Assembly (NCBI RefSeq): GCF_003614185.1
Contig: NZ_KZ987724.1
Location: 664,679 to 728,678 of the forward strand
DNA length: 64,000 nucleotides
From: Paenibacillus aceti
GTDB lineage: Bacteria; Bacillota; Bacilli; Paenibacillales; Paenibacillaceae
Direction: 5' to 3'
Below the pieces are notes generated by a model. That model saw only the letters and a program-made list of their open reading frames with translations, was not told the origin of the DNA and made no database searches. The translations under genes and the position numbers were made by a program. Of the stretch, positions 8,307 through 17,886 are shown piece by piece (position 1 is the first letter of the stretch; every line of letters starts with the position of its first letter).

Positions 8307-10723
8307 TTACTAAAGCCCCCTTTGCAATAGATACGCCAGCTTGCCCAATTTGCAATAATTCCAGCTAGTAAAAGTCCGAAGAAATAAATTGATATTCCCG
8401 TAGAATAAGGATACTCTTGGAAAGCATAGTAGAGCTGGAATACGAGATTGAATGTGAAGGGAGAAATCCAAGTTGCTCCCAACAGATGAAGACCTATAGG
8501 CAGGGCGAAAAAAAGGGTTGAAATTAACAAGAAATATGCCTGTTTACGAATAATCACCGCCCAAAAAACAGCTATCTGAACGATTACAAATAGACCAAAG
8601 ATTTGTAGCAGATTGGTTAATATGACATAGTCCAAGATAGATATCTTCCAGCTTACCCTTTCTAACAACTTAATGCTCTGAACGGGAGAATTCCAATCCC
8701 ATCCGGGATATCGCTTTAGGACATTAATATATTTCGGGAACTGCAACAGAATGAGTAGGAGTGTGGCATATATATTTGCTACTAACTGTTTACTCTTAAA
8801 AAGACTACTCCTACCTTGCGGTGTACTCCTTAATAGTTGAGTCATACCAAAGCGTTCGTCCATTGCGATTAATGGGCTGATCCCCGTGAGGACTAATAAG
8901 ATCAAGAGCAAGCCGTCGAATAAATCTTCTTGCTGTCGTTGAAATAATTGATTGCTCGAATTTTCATTTACAAAACTTCCGGTAATGCCTTGGCCTTCTT
9001 TTAGATGAAGCAAATAATCTCTTTGCTCTTCAATAAATCTAAATGCTTTTTCTTGCTTGCTATACTCTTGTAATTGTAGAAGTTTGCGATAATATACAGA
9101 CAAGGAAACCTCTTCTTGTTTATACCGCTGATAGATTTCCGTAACTTGGTCAGGTATCGAATCAAATCGCGCTCTCTCAGTTTGTAGAAATTGTAATTTT
9201 TCATTTGTAAGCAAGCCGTCTACTTCAGAAATGTATCGATTATATGTAGCTGTATCAAAGTCAAATCTTCGCTCCTGCTTATCAACCATTTGATATGCTA
9301 ACACAATAGCTAGTATTAGAATAAATAAGGCTTTACCGCTATACATAAGCTTATATAACTCATGAGGAAATAGAGAGTTGTAACGGTTGATTGCAAAGGG
9401 AAGCCGTCTCCACCAATGAATTAAGCGAATACCGAAAGCTCTTATTGTCAGGCTGTATCCAGTGGCAGTTAACCAGACACATATCAAGGGAAGTATAAGC
9501 AGGAGGATGCCCATCCCCCATAGGGTCACCTGTATCTTTTGAATAGGAGTCCCGAATAAATTCAGATTCCGATAATCAGTCAGAAGCTGAAAGGTGTCAT
9601 AGAAAGCAGCTATGTTCAAATATTTAATAGTGTTCCATTCCCCGTTGGGGTGGATCGAGAAGTAACAGTATAAGCCTAAGCCAATTAATAGAGAGAGGCT
9701 AAGATAGATGGCGCCGGCATTTTGGAACAGTAGGAATAGAACGGCCATAATGAAACCTAACAATAGATTGACAGCAAGCTTTAGCATAATGAAATAGATG
9801 AGGAACTGTTCAACGTTGATTGGAATAGCGGCGTTAGCAAATGCAGGCATGGATTGAATGTACCTGGACATCTCGCCGAATCCATATAATCTTTGCATAT
9901 CCCATAGCACCGTTCCATAGGCTAATAAAGTAAACAAACTAATGAGTATAGCAAGTATAATTAGTTTGCATGCTAGCAGATCAAGTCTTCCAAGGGGAGT
10001 CGCACGGTAAAGCTTAATTAGACCTTGTTCTTTCTCGAATTGAAATAATAGGGTGCATAGCAGAAAAATGAGCAATATTAATATCAGGTCAGTAGAACCT
10101 GATTTGGTGCCGGCTGTCAGCCCTTCCTCGAGTCCTAGACGGAGAGGCAAATCTTGGAGTGGTTTGAAGTCTTGTACGGTCTTTTCTATATTTCGATAGG
10201 AGGAGGTCCCGTTATGTGCAAAAATAGAGACCGATTTCATTTCGGCGGCTCTCTGTTCCATTGACGTGATTTGCTGCTTGTGTTGTTCAAAATAAGTGTA
10301 TTGCTCTTTTATACGGGAGACAACAAGCAAGTCATGATCTATGAGCTTTGAATTCGCGTAGTATGGACTTTCAGTATACTGAGAATATGCCTCAGGATCA
10401 TCGGCCCGTGCTTCTTCTGCCATCGTTCTCCATATTCCATTCTGTGATTCAAGCTCTTCCAGAGCGAATATACTGTATTTAGACAGCAATTCTTCATCTT
10501 GCATGGCACGTTGGCTTCCAGTGGCCGGATCAAGATGCTTGAAGTTTGCTTCTTTACTGTAATATTCAGCTTTAATATTTATCAAGTCATCATGTTGTTT
10601 GATTTCCTCGGTATGAATAAACCAGATGTTACTGATCAGAAGCAGAATAACTAACAGGAAGAACCATTTTCGATTCCATAATTTGTTGCATTCATAAATA
10701 ATTAATCCCCACATATCGATCAC
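8303..10723 (-). CDS. Large ABC-2-like permease with internal duplication
   Basis: An 806-residue membrane protein with two related halves. Each half starts with a cytosolic cue and a membrane helix (YECNKLWNRKWFFLLVILL at about residue 10, HELYKLMYSGKALFILILA at about 450). Then comes a charged, coil-rich extracytoplasmic loop (residues 40-200 and 480-600) and a cluster of about five helices. This looks like a fused pair of ABC-2 permease subunits, so one polypeptide could form the whole membrane channel for the ATPase encoded next. Its start overlaps the lipoprotein stop by 4 bases. Neither substrate nor direction of transport is known. Confidence 0.75.
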   Translation of the reverse strand: MIDMWGLIIYECNKLWNRKWFFLLVILLLISNIWFIHTEEIKQHDDLINIKAEYYSKEANFKHLDPATGSQRAMQDEELLSKYSIFALEELESQNGIWRTMAEEARADDPEAYSQYTESPYYANSKLIDHDLLVVSRIKEQYTYFEQHKQQITSMEQRAAEMKSVSIFAHNGTSSYRNIEKTVQDFKPLQDLPLRLGLEEGLTAGTKSGSTDLILILLIFLLCTLLFQFEKEQGLIKLYRATPLGRLDLLACKLIILAILISLFTLLAYGTVLWDMQRLYGFGEMSRYIQSMPAFANAAIPINVEQFLIYFIMLKLAVNLLLGFIMAVLFLLFQNAGAIYLSLSLLIGLGLYCYFSIHPNGEWNTIKYLNIAAFYDTFQLLTDYRNLNLFGTPIQKIQVTLWGMGILLLILPLICVWLTATGYSLTIRAFGIRLIHWWRRLPFAINRYNSLFPHELYKLMYSGKALFILILAIVLAYQMVDKQERRFDFDTATYNRYISEVDGLLTNEKLQFLQTERARFDSIPDQVTEIYQRYKQEEVSLSVYYRKLLQLQEYSKQEKAFRFIEEQRDYLLHLKEGQGITGSFVNENSSNQLFQRQQEDLFDGLLLILLVLTGISPLIAMDERFGMTQLLRSTPQGRSSLFKSKQLVANIYATLLLILLQFPKYINVLKRYPGWDWNSPVQSIKLLERVSWKISILDYVILTNLLQIFGLFVIVQIAVFWAVIIRKQAYFLLISTLFFALPIGLHLLGATWISPFTFNLVFQLYYAFQEYPYSTGISIYFFGLLLAGIIANWASWRIYCKGGFSK

Positions 10724-11937
10724 TTCTGCTTCGTCTCGAGCAGCGTTTGAAATTTAGCACTACCTGTTGAGATGAGATCTTTGTCCAAATAGAGAATTCC
10801 ACTATCATCCTTAGGGAGCCCATAAATTATAAACATATAACGATCATCTCCGATAACCATATCATAAGGAGTAATAACCCCATTCATGTCTATTTCTATT
10901 ATTTTGGGACTAATTTGTTCCTTTGAGTAAATAGCCATTTTGTGGGGGATATCTGTTCTATCCCGTATATATTCGTAAATTGGAAGGACATAGGAATAAC
11001 GTGAATCTTGATAGAAATAGGACATAACCGGCGGGAATTCCAACTTAACGGATTGGATGTTACCCCCCTTCAGATCGCTCGAATATTTACTGAATACTCG
11101 TGTATCCGAAGGATCGCCGTAGAAATAACTGAAAAATAACTTGTTATCAGAAATACTCAGAATTCTGGAGAAACTCGTCTCTTCCTGAGCCCATAGCCTA
11201 TTAATTTGCCCGGTTGTGAAATCATAACGTATCGTATTATAACCTTGATCGTCTATATAGATCCAATACATTTGATTTCCATAGGGAAGCAGGTCACCTA
11301 TGCGTTCATTCTTTCCTGTACTTAAATATATTTCTTTTCCTTCCTGGTTAAGATCGTTTATAGGGATTTTACGAACACTGGCATGCAATACCCCATTTTT
11401 ATCACTGTCTGTAACGGAATAATATAGATAACCACGGTGAATAGCCAAAGAATTTGGCGCTGTTTCAAATTTTTTTACAGTTTTTCGGTTCTTTCCGTCC
11501 GCGTCCATTCGCGATAGAATCCAGGAAGTATGGAACATTTCTTCATGCTCTTTATCCTGATAGCTCTCTAGAACATAGAGCTTGGAATCATAAAATTGCA
11601 GAAAATTGGCTCTACGACTACTATCAGATTGTACATAGGCGTAACAATTTTGAGTGGTTGGTTCTTGAAGACATCCATGATTAGGGCGATTATCGAGAAG
11701 GACAGGTTTCATCGTGGCCTTATCTGCATAATAAATCAAGTTCTGATCGAGAAAGTAATAGCCTTGATCAGAAGGAGCAATTGGCGACCCAAGTCCCTGT
11801 TGGTAAAACATATACGGATAATCGGTGTCAATATGATAGCTGTTATCTCGGGGGTTGTCAGAGGATGAGCACCCTGTAATGACAATGAATAGAGCCATAG
11901 TCAGGCATAAATAAGAAGGTTTAATAAGATTCTTCAT
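10720..11937 (-). CDS. Lipoprotein, probable beta-propeller
   Basis: A 405-residue exported lipoprotein. A short positively charged N-terminus and hydrophobic stretch end in the lipobox VITGCSSS, with the lipid cysteine at about residue 23. The body is rich in repeated aromatic/aspartate strand patterns (YYFLDQNLIYYAD, GYLYYSVTDSDKNG, NQMYWIYIDDQGYN), as in DUF5050-like beta-propellers. AAAGGAA precedes the ATG. It lies between the small secreted protein and the permease, and a surface receptor or immunity role is possible but is inference. Confidence 0.7.
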   Translation of the reverse strand: MKNLIKPSYLCLTMALFIVITGCSSSDNPRDNSYHIDTDYPYMFYQQGLGSPIAPSDQGYYFLDQNLIYYADKATMKPVLLDNRPNHGCLQEPTTQNCYAYVQSDSSRRANFLQFYDSKLYVLESYQDKEHEEMFHTSWILSRMDADGKNRKTVKKFETAPNSLAIHRGYLYYSVTDSDKNGVLHASVRKIPINDLNQEGKEIYLSTGKNERIGDLLPYGNQMYWIYIDDQGYNTIRYDFTTGQINRLWAQEETSFSRILSISDNKLFFSYFYGDPSDTRVFSKYSSDLKGGNIQSVKLEFPPVMSYFYQDSRYSYVLPIYEYIRDRTDIPHKMAIYSKEQISPKIIEIDMNGVITPYDMVIGDDRYMFIIYGLPKDDSGILYLDKDLISTGSAKFQTLLETKQK

Positions 11938-11970
11938 TATGGATTCCTTTCATTACAAATAAATCTGATT

Positions 11971-12006
11971 ACTGTCTTCCGGAGAAGCTTCTCTCCGGAA
12001 GACAGT
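11971..12006 (-). other. 15-bp perfect intergenic hairpin
   Basis: ACTGTCTTCCGGAGA (11971-11985) and TCTCCGGAAGACAGT (11992-12006) form a perfect stem with a 6-base loop between the small secreted protein and the lipoprotein. On the minus-strand RNA no clear U run follows, so it looks more like a 3' stabiliser or leaky attenuator than a full terminator. Confidence 0.75.
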
Positions 12007-12010
12007 TTGA

Positions 12011-12403
12011 TTAATAGCTAATGTTGGTATAATCTGTCCATGTAGCGGTTCCCACTTGAACTTTATGAGTAGCTGTAGCATTAACCGACAATGGATTTGC
12101 ATATTGTGATGATGCTGTTACAGAAACTGCTGGTTGATTTCCATTATTGGATTTAGTTACGCTATAGGAATCCTTTAGATCCCCCCATTTATAATTGTAA
12201 GTAACTTCAACATAAGTAAAGGCACTGCCACCTGCGCTAGTATTTGCAGTAGCACTATTAGAGTTAATTGATATGCTTCCTGAAGTGTCGTAACCGCCTG
12301 CTTTACCTTTTACAGAAGAAGCGGCAAATGCACTATTAGTGGCCATTAATGACGCAACTGCGAATATAGTGATGAGTGCTAGCTTTGACTTTTTAAAATT
12401 CAA
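12011..12403 (-). CDS. Small secreted protein, candidate bacteriocin or signal
   Basis: A predicted 130-residue exported protein. I chose TTG (first base 12403) because GGAGG lies 7-8 bases upstream and because the protein then opens with a typical signal peptide (KKSK, hydrophobic core, cleavage after SAFA at about residue 28). The mature part (~100 residues) has no cysteine, is rich in Ser, Thr, Asn and Ala, and ends in TWTDYTNISY. No family is recognised with confidence. Its place at the head of a lipoprotein/ABC unit resembles the order of lactococcin 972-type loci, but the Trp-rich pattern of that family is absent. Confidence 0.65.
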   Translation of the reverse strand: MNFKKSKLALITIFAVASLMATNSAFAASSVKGKAGGYDTSGSISINSNSATANTSAGGSAFTYVEVTYNYKWGDLKDSYSVTKSNNGNQPAVSVTASSQYANPLSVNATATHKVQVGTATWTDYTNISY

Positions 12404-12760
12404 ATTAATCCCTCCGATTAGCATAGTTCTCTTACCGGCCGGTAGAGTAGTGAATGAACATTCAAATGTATAATACCATATATTTGAATATAATGTAATC
12501 GTTTTCCTTATTAAATGAATCATATACTATCGTTTGACACTATTTTACTAGGTTGTATCCTGGTGGAGTTTTGAAGAGATAAGATAGATTTTAAGAGGAA
12601 AGATATATGTTCAACTCTATTCTACATTATTTTTACATAGTATTCCTTTATTAGTTTTTTTGTATAATTGTAGGGTAGTAGTTTAAAGTATTGCATTGCT
12701 TCATATCGTGCATTAAGATGGGATAAATCATCGAAAGTAATAGATCTGAGGTGAATGCTG
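12404..12760. promoter_or_regulatory. Divergent promoter region
   Basis: An AT-rich gap between the small secreted protein (minus) and the LD-carboxypeptidase (plus). On the minus strand a TATTAT -10 with a weak TTACAT -35 lies near 12465-12495. The leader then contains the perfect palindrome TACCGGCCGGTA (12433-12444), possibly an operator or leader stem. On the plus strand TTGCAT (12691-12696), 17 bp and TAAGAT (12714-12719) is a possible promoter. No gene is seen. Confidence 0.45.
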
Positions 12761-13777
12761 ATGATTAAATACCCATCTCTGCATTCGGGTGCCACGATTG
12801 GCGTAACTGCGCCTTCATCGGGAGTTCCTGTCGAATTGCATGAGTTGCTTAGGCAAGCAAGCAGCCGTATGGAGGCGAAGGGCTACAGCATCGTCTGTGG
12901 GGAGACGGCCTGGATGCAGGATAAAGCGAAATCAGCTCCGGCCCGGGTTCGTGCTGCTGAGTTTAATGAAATGATGTGTGATGAGAGAATCGATTTAATA
13001 ATTCCTCCCTGGGGCGGAGAGCTGTTGCTTGAAATTCTGGAGTTGATCGATTTAGACAACGTTCAGAATAAGTGGATTCTAGGCTACTCAGACATCAGTG
13101 TTCTGCTGCTGGCCCTGACCTTGAAGACAGGAATCGCTACCGCACATGGAGTGAATCTGGTCGATTTACGCGGAGAATACTCGGATGAGACAACCGCGAT
13201 GTGGGAGAAGGTGTTGAGCACAAAGCTGGGAGAATCTGTTCTTCAGCACTCCTCACCGTACTATCAGAAGGAATGGCAGCATAGCAACCCATCACCATGT
13301 GTCTATCATTTAACGGAGCCGACGTCATGGAAGACCGTCTCTGGAGAGAAAGTGAAGCTGGAAGGACGGTTATTGGGTGGCTGTGTTGATGTGATCAGGC
13401 ATCTGATCGGCACTCCATTCGGGGATGTTCGGCAGTTTCAGAAGTCCTACATTCATGATGAACCGATTCTGTGGTATTTAGAAAATTGTGAGCTGAACAC
13501 CGCCGATCTGCGCAGATCGCTGGTGCATATGAAATTAGCCGGTTGGTTTGAGAGCTGCTCCGGCATTATGTTTGGTCGAAGCAGTGCGAATCGGCCAGTC
13601 GATAATTATACCGCTCTAGATGTCTATCAAGAGCTCGCTGAAGAATTAGGGCTAGCGATTATCTATGATATGGACTTCGGCCATGTTCCGCCGCAGATTA
13701 CGCTGATCAATGGGGCGTATGCCGAAGTGGAGACTGCGGATGGCAAGGGGAGTATCAGGCAGACTTTCAAGGATTAA
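12761..13777 (+). CDS. LD-carboxypeptidase (peptidase family S66, MccF-like)
   Basis: A 338-residue S66 serine peptidase. The opening GATIGVTAPSSGV and the nucleophile motif GYSDIS (about residue 110) are diagnostic; later WYLENCE and DFGHVPPQ would supply the catalytic Glu and His. The family includes murein LD-carboxypeptidases and MccF, which cleaves microcin C-type toxic peptide nucleotides. ATG 12761 is preferred over ATG 12755, which lies too close to the GAGGTGA ribosome site. The neighbours do not decide between the wall and resistance roles. Confidence 0.85.
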   Translation: MIKYPSLHSGATIGVTAPSSGVPVELHELLRQASSRMEAKGYSIVCGETAWMQDKAKSAPARVRAAEFNEMMCDERIDLIIPPWGGELLLEILELIDLDNVQNKWILGYSDISVLLLALTLKTGIATAHGVNLVDLRGEYSDETTAMWEKVLSTKLGESVLQHSSPYYQKEWQHSNPSPCVYHLTEPTSWKTVSGEKVKLEGRLLGGCVDVIRHLIGTPFGDVRQFQKSYIHDEPILWYLENCELNTADLRRSLVHMKLAGWFESCSGIMFGRSSANRPVDNYTALDVYQELAEELGLAIIYDMDFGHVPPQITLINGAYAEVETADGKGSIRQTFKD

Positions 13778-13782
13778 ATGGA

Positions 13783-13818
13783 AACCGTCAGGGAAGCTTG
13801 TCCCTGACGGTTTTTTCT
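13783..13818 (+). terminator. Rho-independent terminator
   Basis: AACCGTCAGGGA (13783-13794) pairs perfectly with TCCCTGACGGTT (13801-13812), followed by T6. The same stem core (ACCGTCAGG) recurs in the terminator at 32625. Confidence 0.92.
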
Positions 13819-13833
13819 GGGGGGAGGAGATAT

Positions 13834-14015
13834 AAGTGCATATATGCAACTAAATATTCCGTTTATCCCCTCAATAGGAAATGTAAGTGCCGTTGTACAA
13901 CTATTCGGACGATTTTCTACTTAATCGAGATTAGGTCGGGAAACAGTTGCATTTTCGCATCTATTTTCTGATCTCAAGCCGTTTTCCAGCGGAATAAGTG
14001 TATTTTTGCAACTAA
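13834..14015. repeat. Mirrored palindrome array, dialect i, copy 2
   Basis: Four units (ATAAGTGCATATATGCAACTA, AAGTGCCGTTGTACAACTAT, ACAGTTGCATTTTCGCATCT, AATAAGTGTATTTTTGCAAC) in mirrored order between two convergent genes. The spacers keep the TCGGAC..GGTCGGGAAA arms seen in the other copies. Confidence 0.75.
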
Positions 14016-14065
14016 GCGTAGTCGCAGTTCGGAGCAGCAGTCGCCAGAATTAGCTGGCAGTATGA

Positions 14066-14701
14066 TTATTGCTTGCCAAATTCGTTATAGCTTACAAATT
14101 CGCCGACCGGCTTGCGATAGCCGCGTGGACGCTGGCTGGATGGATCGGATTTGCCGATGGTAATCAGCATGGTCGGAATATAATTGTCAGGAATGTTCAG
14201 CAGCTCCAGCACGGCGTCAGGATCGAAGCCGATCATCGGGCAAGTATCCCAGCCTCTGTCCTTGGCAACTAACATGAATAATTGTGCTGACAGACTGGAG
14301 TTACGAATCGCCTCATCACGCATGAATTGCGGTCCGCCATTTTCGTAGAAGCTAGTTACGGATTGAACCTCCATATCATATTCCTGTTTGCTGAGCACAC
14401 CCAAATTCAAGAAGCCTTCATTGATCCGTGCCACATCTTTATACGCTTCCAAATTACCGAGAACGAGGACGACTGCAGATGCGGTAAGCACTTTGTATTG
14501 CTTATAGGCCGCCGCGTATAGCTTCTCGATCGTATCCCGGTCATTGACTACGATATAATGCGCATGCTGCAGATTGAACGCAGACGGAGTTAATTTAACC
14601 AGCTTGAATATTTCCTCTAATTCTTCGGTTGGTAGCTGTACGCCTTTGATAAATTTATTGGCGGAACGTCGGTTTTCAACTATGGATACAAAGTCATTCA
14701 T
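14066..14701 (-). CDS. Nitroreductase family protein
   Basis: A 211-residue FMN-dependent NAD(P)H oxidoreductase. The N-terminus NRRSANKFIKGVQLPTEEL and TPSAFNLQHAHYIVV are the classic FMN-binding opening and Ser/Asn region. GWDTCPMIGFDPDAV near residue 155 and the C-terminal KSDPSSQRPRGYRKP fit the YodC/YdgI/MhqN group. ATG 14701 is chosen because AAGGAG lies 8 bases upstream. The substrate is unknown (nitro compounds or quinones in relatives). Confidence 0.88.
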   Translation of the reverse strand: MNDFVSIVENRRSANKFIKGVQLPTEELEEIFKLVKLTPSAFNLQHAHYIVVNDRDTIEKLYAAAYKQYKVLTASAVVLVLGNLEAYKDVARINEGFLNLGVLSKQEYDMEVQSVTSFYENGGPQFMRDEAIRNSSLSAQLFMLVAKDRGWDTCPMIGFDPDAVLELLNIPDNYIPTMLITIGKSDPSSQRPRGYRKPVGEFVSYNEFGKQ

Positions 14702-14914
14702 GGGTAACACTCCTTATGTAAAATAATTATTATTTAAATATTGTTTCTTTAATTCATAATATAATTATATGTTATTTGCTTACTTTTTGAAAGTATATTT
14801 TTTGTGAAAAGTTAAATTTCTATGAAAATAGCTGCTCTACTAGCACTTGAATGGTGTTAATATGAACTAAATTAGGTTAGATGAGCGTCATCTACAAAGA
14901 CTGGAGCTGATGAA

Positions 14915-15382
14915 ATGAACATCGAATATAGATTGCTTGATCTGCAAGAAGGGGAGGAGATCCCCTATAAACTACTACTGCTTGCTGATCCTTCCAAAAC
15001 GTTAGTAGACGAATATGTAGCAAGGGGAGTCTGTTATCTAGCATATATTGAGGATGAGCTGGTCGGGGAATTCGTTCTGATTCATACTCACCCGAGAACG
15101 ATTGAAATTGTAAATATCGCTGTAGCCGAGCAGCATCAAGGGCGCGGGATTGGCAAAGCGCTGGTACGGCATGCGATTGAAGAGGCGAAGCGCCTGAATG
15201 CGGCTTCAGTTGAGATTGGCACGGGCAATACGAGCTTGCTTCAGCTTAGATTGTATCAGCAATGCGGGTTCCGGATCACGGGGGTCGATCAGGATTTCTT
15301 CGTCAGGAACTATGATGAGGAGATTTTTGAGGATGGGCTTCAATGCCGCGATATGATCCGGCTTAGACTGGATTTCTTGTAA
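14915..15382 (+). CDS. GNAT family N-acetyltransferase
   Basis: A 155-residue acyl-CoA-dependent acetyltransferase. Motif A reads VAEQHQGRGIGKALVRHAIEEA (about residues 71-92), with the Q-G-x-G-x-G/A acetyl-CoA loop. LRLYQQCGFRITGV follows as motif B. The 3' end overlaps the 3' end of the convergent LysR gene by 20 bases. The acceptor is unknown. Confidence 0.87.
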   Translation: MNIEYRLLDLQEGEEIPYKLLLLADPSKTLVDEYVARGVCYLAYIEDELVGEFVLIHTHPRTIEIVNIAVAEQHQGRGIGKALVRHAIEEAKRLNAASVEIGTGNTSLLQLRLYQQCGFRITGVDQDFFVRNYDEEIFEDGLQCRDMIRLRLDFL

Positions 15383-16274
15383 GGTGGAGTTTTTTGTAAA
15401 AATCCTCAACGATGGAGACGAATATTTGCATTTGCGGAGTTACCCATTTGTTCTTGTGATAGATGAGCTGACTCCACATGCGAACAGCGGGGATATCCGT
15501 CTGAATTCGGGATAATGAGCCATTCCTGATCGCCTGTTCTACAGCAAACAAGGGCAGGAAGGATACCCCCATGCCTTCCTCCAGCAGGTGAATGATCGTT
15601 TCGGTATTACCGATTTCCAGCACAGGTCGAATCTCCATCTCCTGTTCCGCCAATAGCTTTTCTAGCTCATAGCGGTAGCTGCCTCCTTTCTCCGTCAATA
15701 TAAAAGGCTCGTCCATAATGGTCTGCAGGTCAAATTGCGCTCCATCTGTTATGGCATGACCACTTGAAGTCACGAATACAATATCTTCCTCTTCCAGCAC
15801 AGGTCGCACCCATTCTGAACCGTAAACCTTCTGGTCCAATGTGAACAACAGATCGATCTCATTGCTCTTGAGCATATCGATCAGTTCATCGGTGGTGGCG
15901 GTTTTTATAGTAGTCTCCACCATAGGACATACATGATGAAATTGCAGCAGCAGCTTCGGAAGCATCGCGGTGCAGATTGACTCTACACTCCCTATATGCA
16001 GTGTCCCTCTGGGAATATCACTGTCCACGGCAAAGGTTCTGGCCGCATTAGTGACCCTCATAATTTCGTTGGCATGGAAAATAAAGGCCTCTCCCTGTTC
16101 CGTCAAACTCGCCCGTCTACCGATTCTTTCAAATAGTTGTGTTCCCAGCTCCCGCTCTAATTGTTGTATCTGAATCGTTACAGCGGATTGAGAATAACCT
16201 AGCTGCTCCGCCGCTTTAGAGAAATTCTGGGTGGCGGCGACCCGCAAGAAGGTTACAATATTCCGGAGTTCCAT
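15363..16274 (-). CDS. LysR family transcriptional regulator
   Basis: A 303-residue LTTR. The winged HTH is at residues 1-60 (LRNIVTFLRVAATQNFSKAA, then YSQSAVTIQIQQLERELG). The rest is the effector-binding domain. ATG 16274 is chosen; AGGTG lies 6 bases upstream. It is divergent from the PLP-dependent decarboxylase gene, and a T-N11-A palindrome sits in the shared gap, so it probably regulates that gene and itself. Confidence 0.9.
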   Translation of the reverse strand: MELRNIVTFLRVAATQNFSKAAEQLGYSQSAVTIQIQQLERELGTQLFERIGRRASLTEQGEAFIFHANEIMRVTNAARTFAVDSDIPRGTLHIGSVESICTAMLPKLLLQFHHVCPMVETTIKTATTDELIDMLKSNEIDLLFTLDQKVYGSEWVRPVLEEEDIVFVTSSGHAITDGAQFDLQTIMDEPFILTEKGGSYRYELEKLLAEQEMEIRPVLEIGNTETIIHLLEEGMGVSFLPLFAVEQAIRNGSLSRIQTDIPAVRMWSQLIYHKNKWVTPQMQIFVSIVEDFYKKLHLTRNPV

Positions 16275-16333
16275 AATGATCACCTATTATTATTTTTCAT
16301 ATATATGATTAAATCTATGAATTTAGCGAATAT

Positions 16334-16348
16334 ATAGCTGCATGCTAT
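16334..16348. promoter_or_regulatory. LysR-type binding site
   Basis: ATAGC-TGCAT-GCTAT, a 5-bp-arm palindrome containing the T-N11-A pattern (T16335 to A16347), lies in the gap between lysR and the divergent decarboxylase gene. Confidence 0.6.
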
Positions 16349-16413
16349 TATAGTGGGTAATAATTGTCAAGGTTCGACCGGACATTATAATACATCATGC
16401 GAGGTACATTAGA

Positions 16414-17856
16414 ATGGATATGCAGAAAATGGAACTCAATATGGAATTCAATAATGAAGTGCAACGTACAATGGAAGATTTCATTCGCATCTTTTGCGCT
16501 GAGAAGCAGGAATTGGCAGCTCAACGAATTGCCAATGAAGCGGATGATCGCCAAATTGCCAAGCTGGAGAAGATCGGTATTCCTGTCGAGGGGCGTTCTG
16601 CAGGGGCGGTGGCAGCAGAAATGATGGAAGATATATATTCATATAGATCCAGATTGAATCATCCTCGGTATTTTGGATTTATTCCCGGGCCAGCGTCCAT
16701 GGTGTCCTGGCTCGGCGATGTGATGACAACGGCGTATAATCTTCATTGCGCGACTTGGGCGACAAGTCCTGCGGCTAGCTGCATTGAACGGGAATTGATC
16801 GGCTGGCTATGCGCTCAGGCGGGATTTGGCGAGAAGTCGGGAGGAGTATTCGTATCTGGTGGCTCTATGGCTAACTTGACCGCATTGACCGCTGCGCGCG
16901 ATGCGAAATTAAGCGAGGAGCAACAGTACTTAGGCGTCGCTTACGTCTCGGACCAGACTCACAGCTCTGTAGCAAAGGGCTTGCGTGTTATCGGCATTCC
17001 GAACTCTAGAATCAGGAAAGTCCCCGTCGATTCCCGGTTTCGGATGGATATGAAGCAGCTTGAAGCCGCTATTGAGGCGGATATAGCTGCAGGGCTTATG
17101 CCTTTTGTCGTGATCGCGAGTGCCGGGACGACCAATACGGGCAGTATTGACCGATTACCGGAAATCGCTACATTATGCCGCAGCTATAATATGTGGATGC
17201 ATGTGGACGGTGCATACGGTGCTTCGGTTCTGTTGTCTAAGAAATACAAGCATTTGCTCACAGGGATTGAATTTGCGGACAGCATTAGCTGGGATGCGCA
17301 TAAATGGCTATTTCAAACCTATGGCTGCGGTATGGTTCTGGTGAAGGATAAGGCGAATCTACTCAATAGCTTCCATGTCCATCCGGAGTATCTTCGAGAT
17401 GTGGAAGCCAGGCAGGACCAGGTTAATTACGGGGGCATGGGAATCGAACTGACGCGGCCAGCCCGGAGTCTGAAGCTATGGCTTACGCTGCAGGTGATGG
17501 GATCGGCAGCACTCGGTGAAGCTATAGAGCATGGGTTCCAGTTAGCGGAATGGGCCGAGGATGAATTGAACAAGCAGCAGGATTGGGAGATCATTTCATC
17601 TGCGCAGCTTGCGATTGTGAATTTCCGGTATGCTCCGTCTGGATTTACGGATCAGCAGATCGATGAGCTGAATCGGAAAATCTCTGAAGCGATACTCGCG
17701 GATGGCTATGCCGGCATATATACTACCGAGCTGGCTGGCAAGAAGGTGCTGCGTATTTGTGCGATCCATCCGGAAGCTACGGAGGATGATATGAGAAGCA
17801 GTATCCGCTTGTTGGACAAATATGCTCATGAGCTATGTCAACCTGCACTGGTTTAG
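16414..17856 (+). CDS. Group II PLP-dependent decarboxylase (aromatic amino acid/glutamate type)
   Basis: A 480-residue cytosolic PLP enzyme. [16 protein letters not shown] (about 76) and [20 protein letters not shown] (about 145) are typical of aromatic-L-amino-acid decarboxylases. The cofactor Asp is in HVDGAYGAS (about 267) and the Schiff-base lysine in [12 protein letters not shown] (about 297). It would decarboxylate an amino acid to an amine (Trp, Tyr, Phe, DOPA or Glu), but the substrate cannot be fixed here. It is divergent from lysR. Confidence 0.88.
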   Translation: MDMQKMELNMEFNNEVQRTMEDFIRIFCAEKQELAAQRIANEADDRQIAKLEKIGIPVEGRSAGAVAAEMMEDIYSYRSRLNHPRYFGFIPGPASMVSWLGDVMTTAYNLHCATWATSPAASCIERELIGWLCAQAGFGEKSGGVFVSGGSMANLTALTAARDAKLSEEQQYLGVAYVSDQTHSSVAKGLRVIGIPNSRIRKVPVDSRFRMDMKQLEAAIEADIAAGLMPFVVIASAGTTNTGSIDRLPEIATLCRSYNMWMHVDGAYGASVLLSKKYKHLLTGIEFADSISWDAHKWLFQTYGCGMVLVKDKANLLNSFHVHPEYLRDVEARQDQVNYGGMGIELTRPARSLKLWLTLQVMGSAALGEAIEHGFQLAEWAEDELNKQQDWEIISSAQLAIVNFRYAPSGFTDQQIDELNRKISEAILADGYAGIYTTELAGKKVLRICAIHPEATEDDMRSSIRLLDKYAHELCQPALV

Positions 17857-17886
17857 GCTTTTCAATTTTTGATCATGGTAGATGCT

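Noticed and set aside
12404-12523. Extension of the small secreted protein to 170 residues
   Set aside because: The extra 40 residues cross the promoter-like region and palindrome and would bury the signal peptide.
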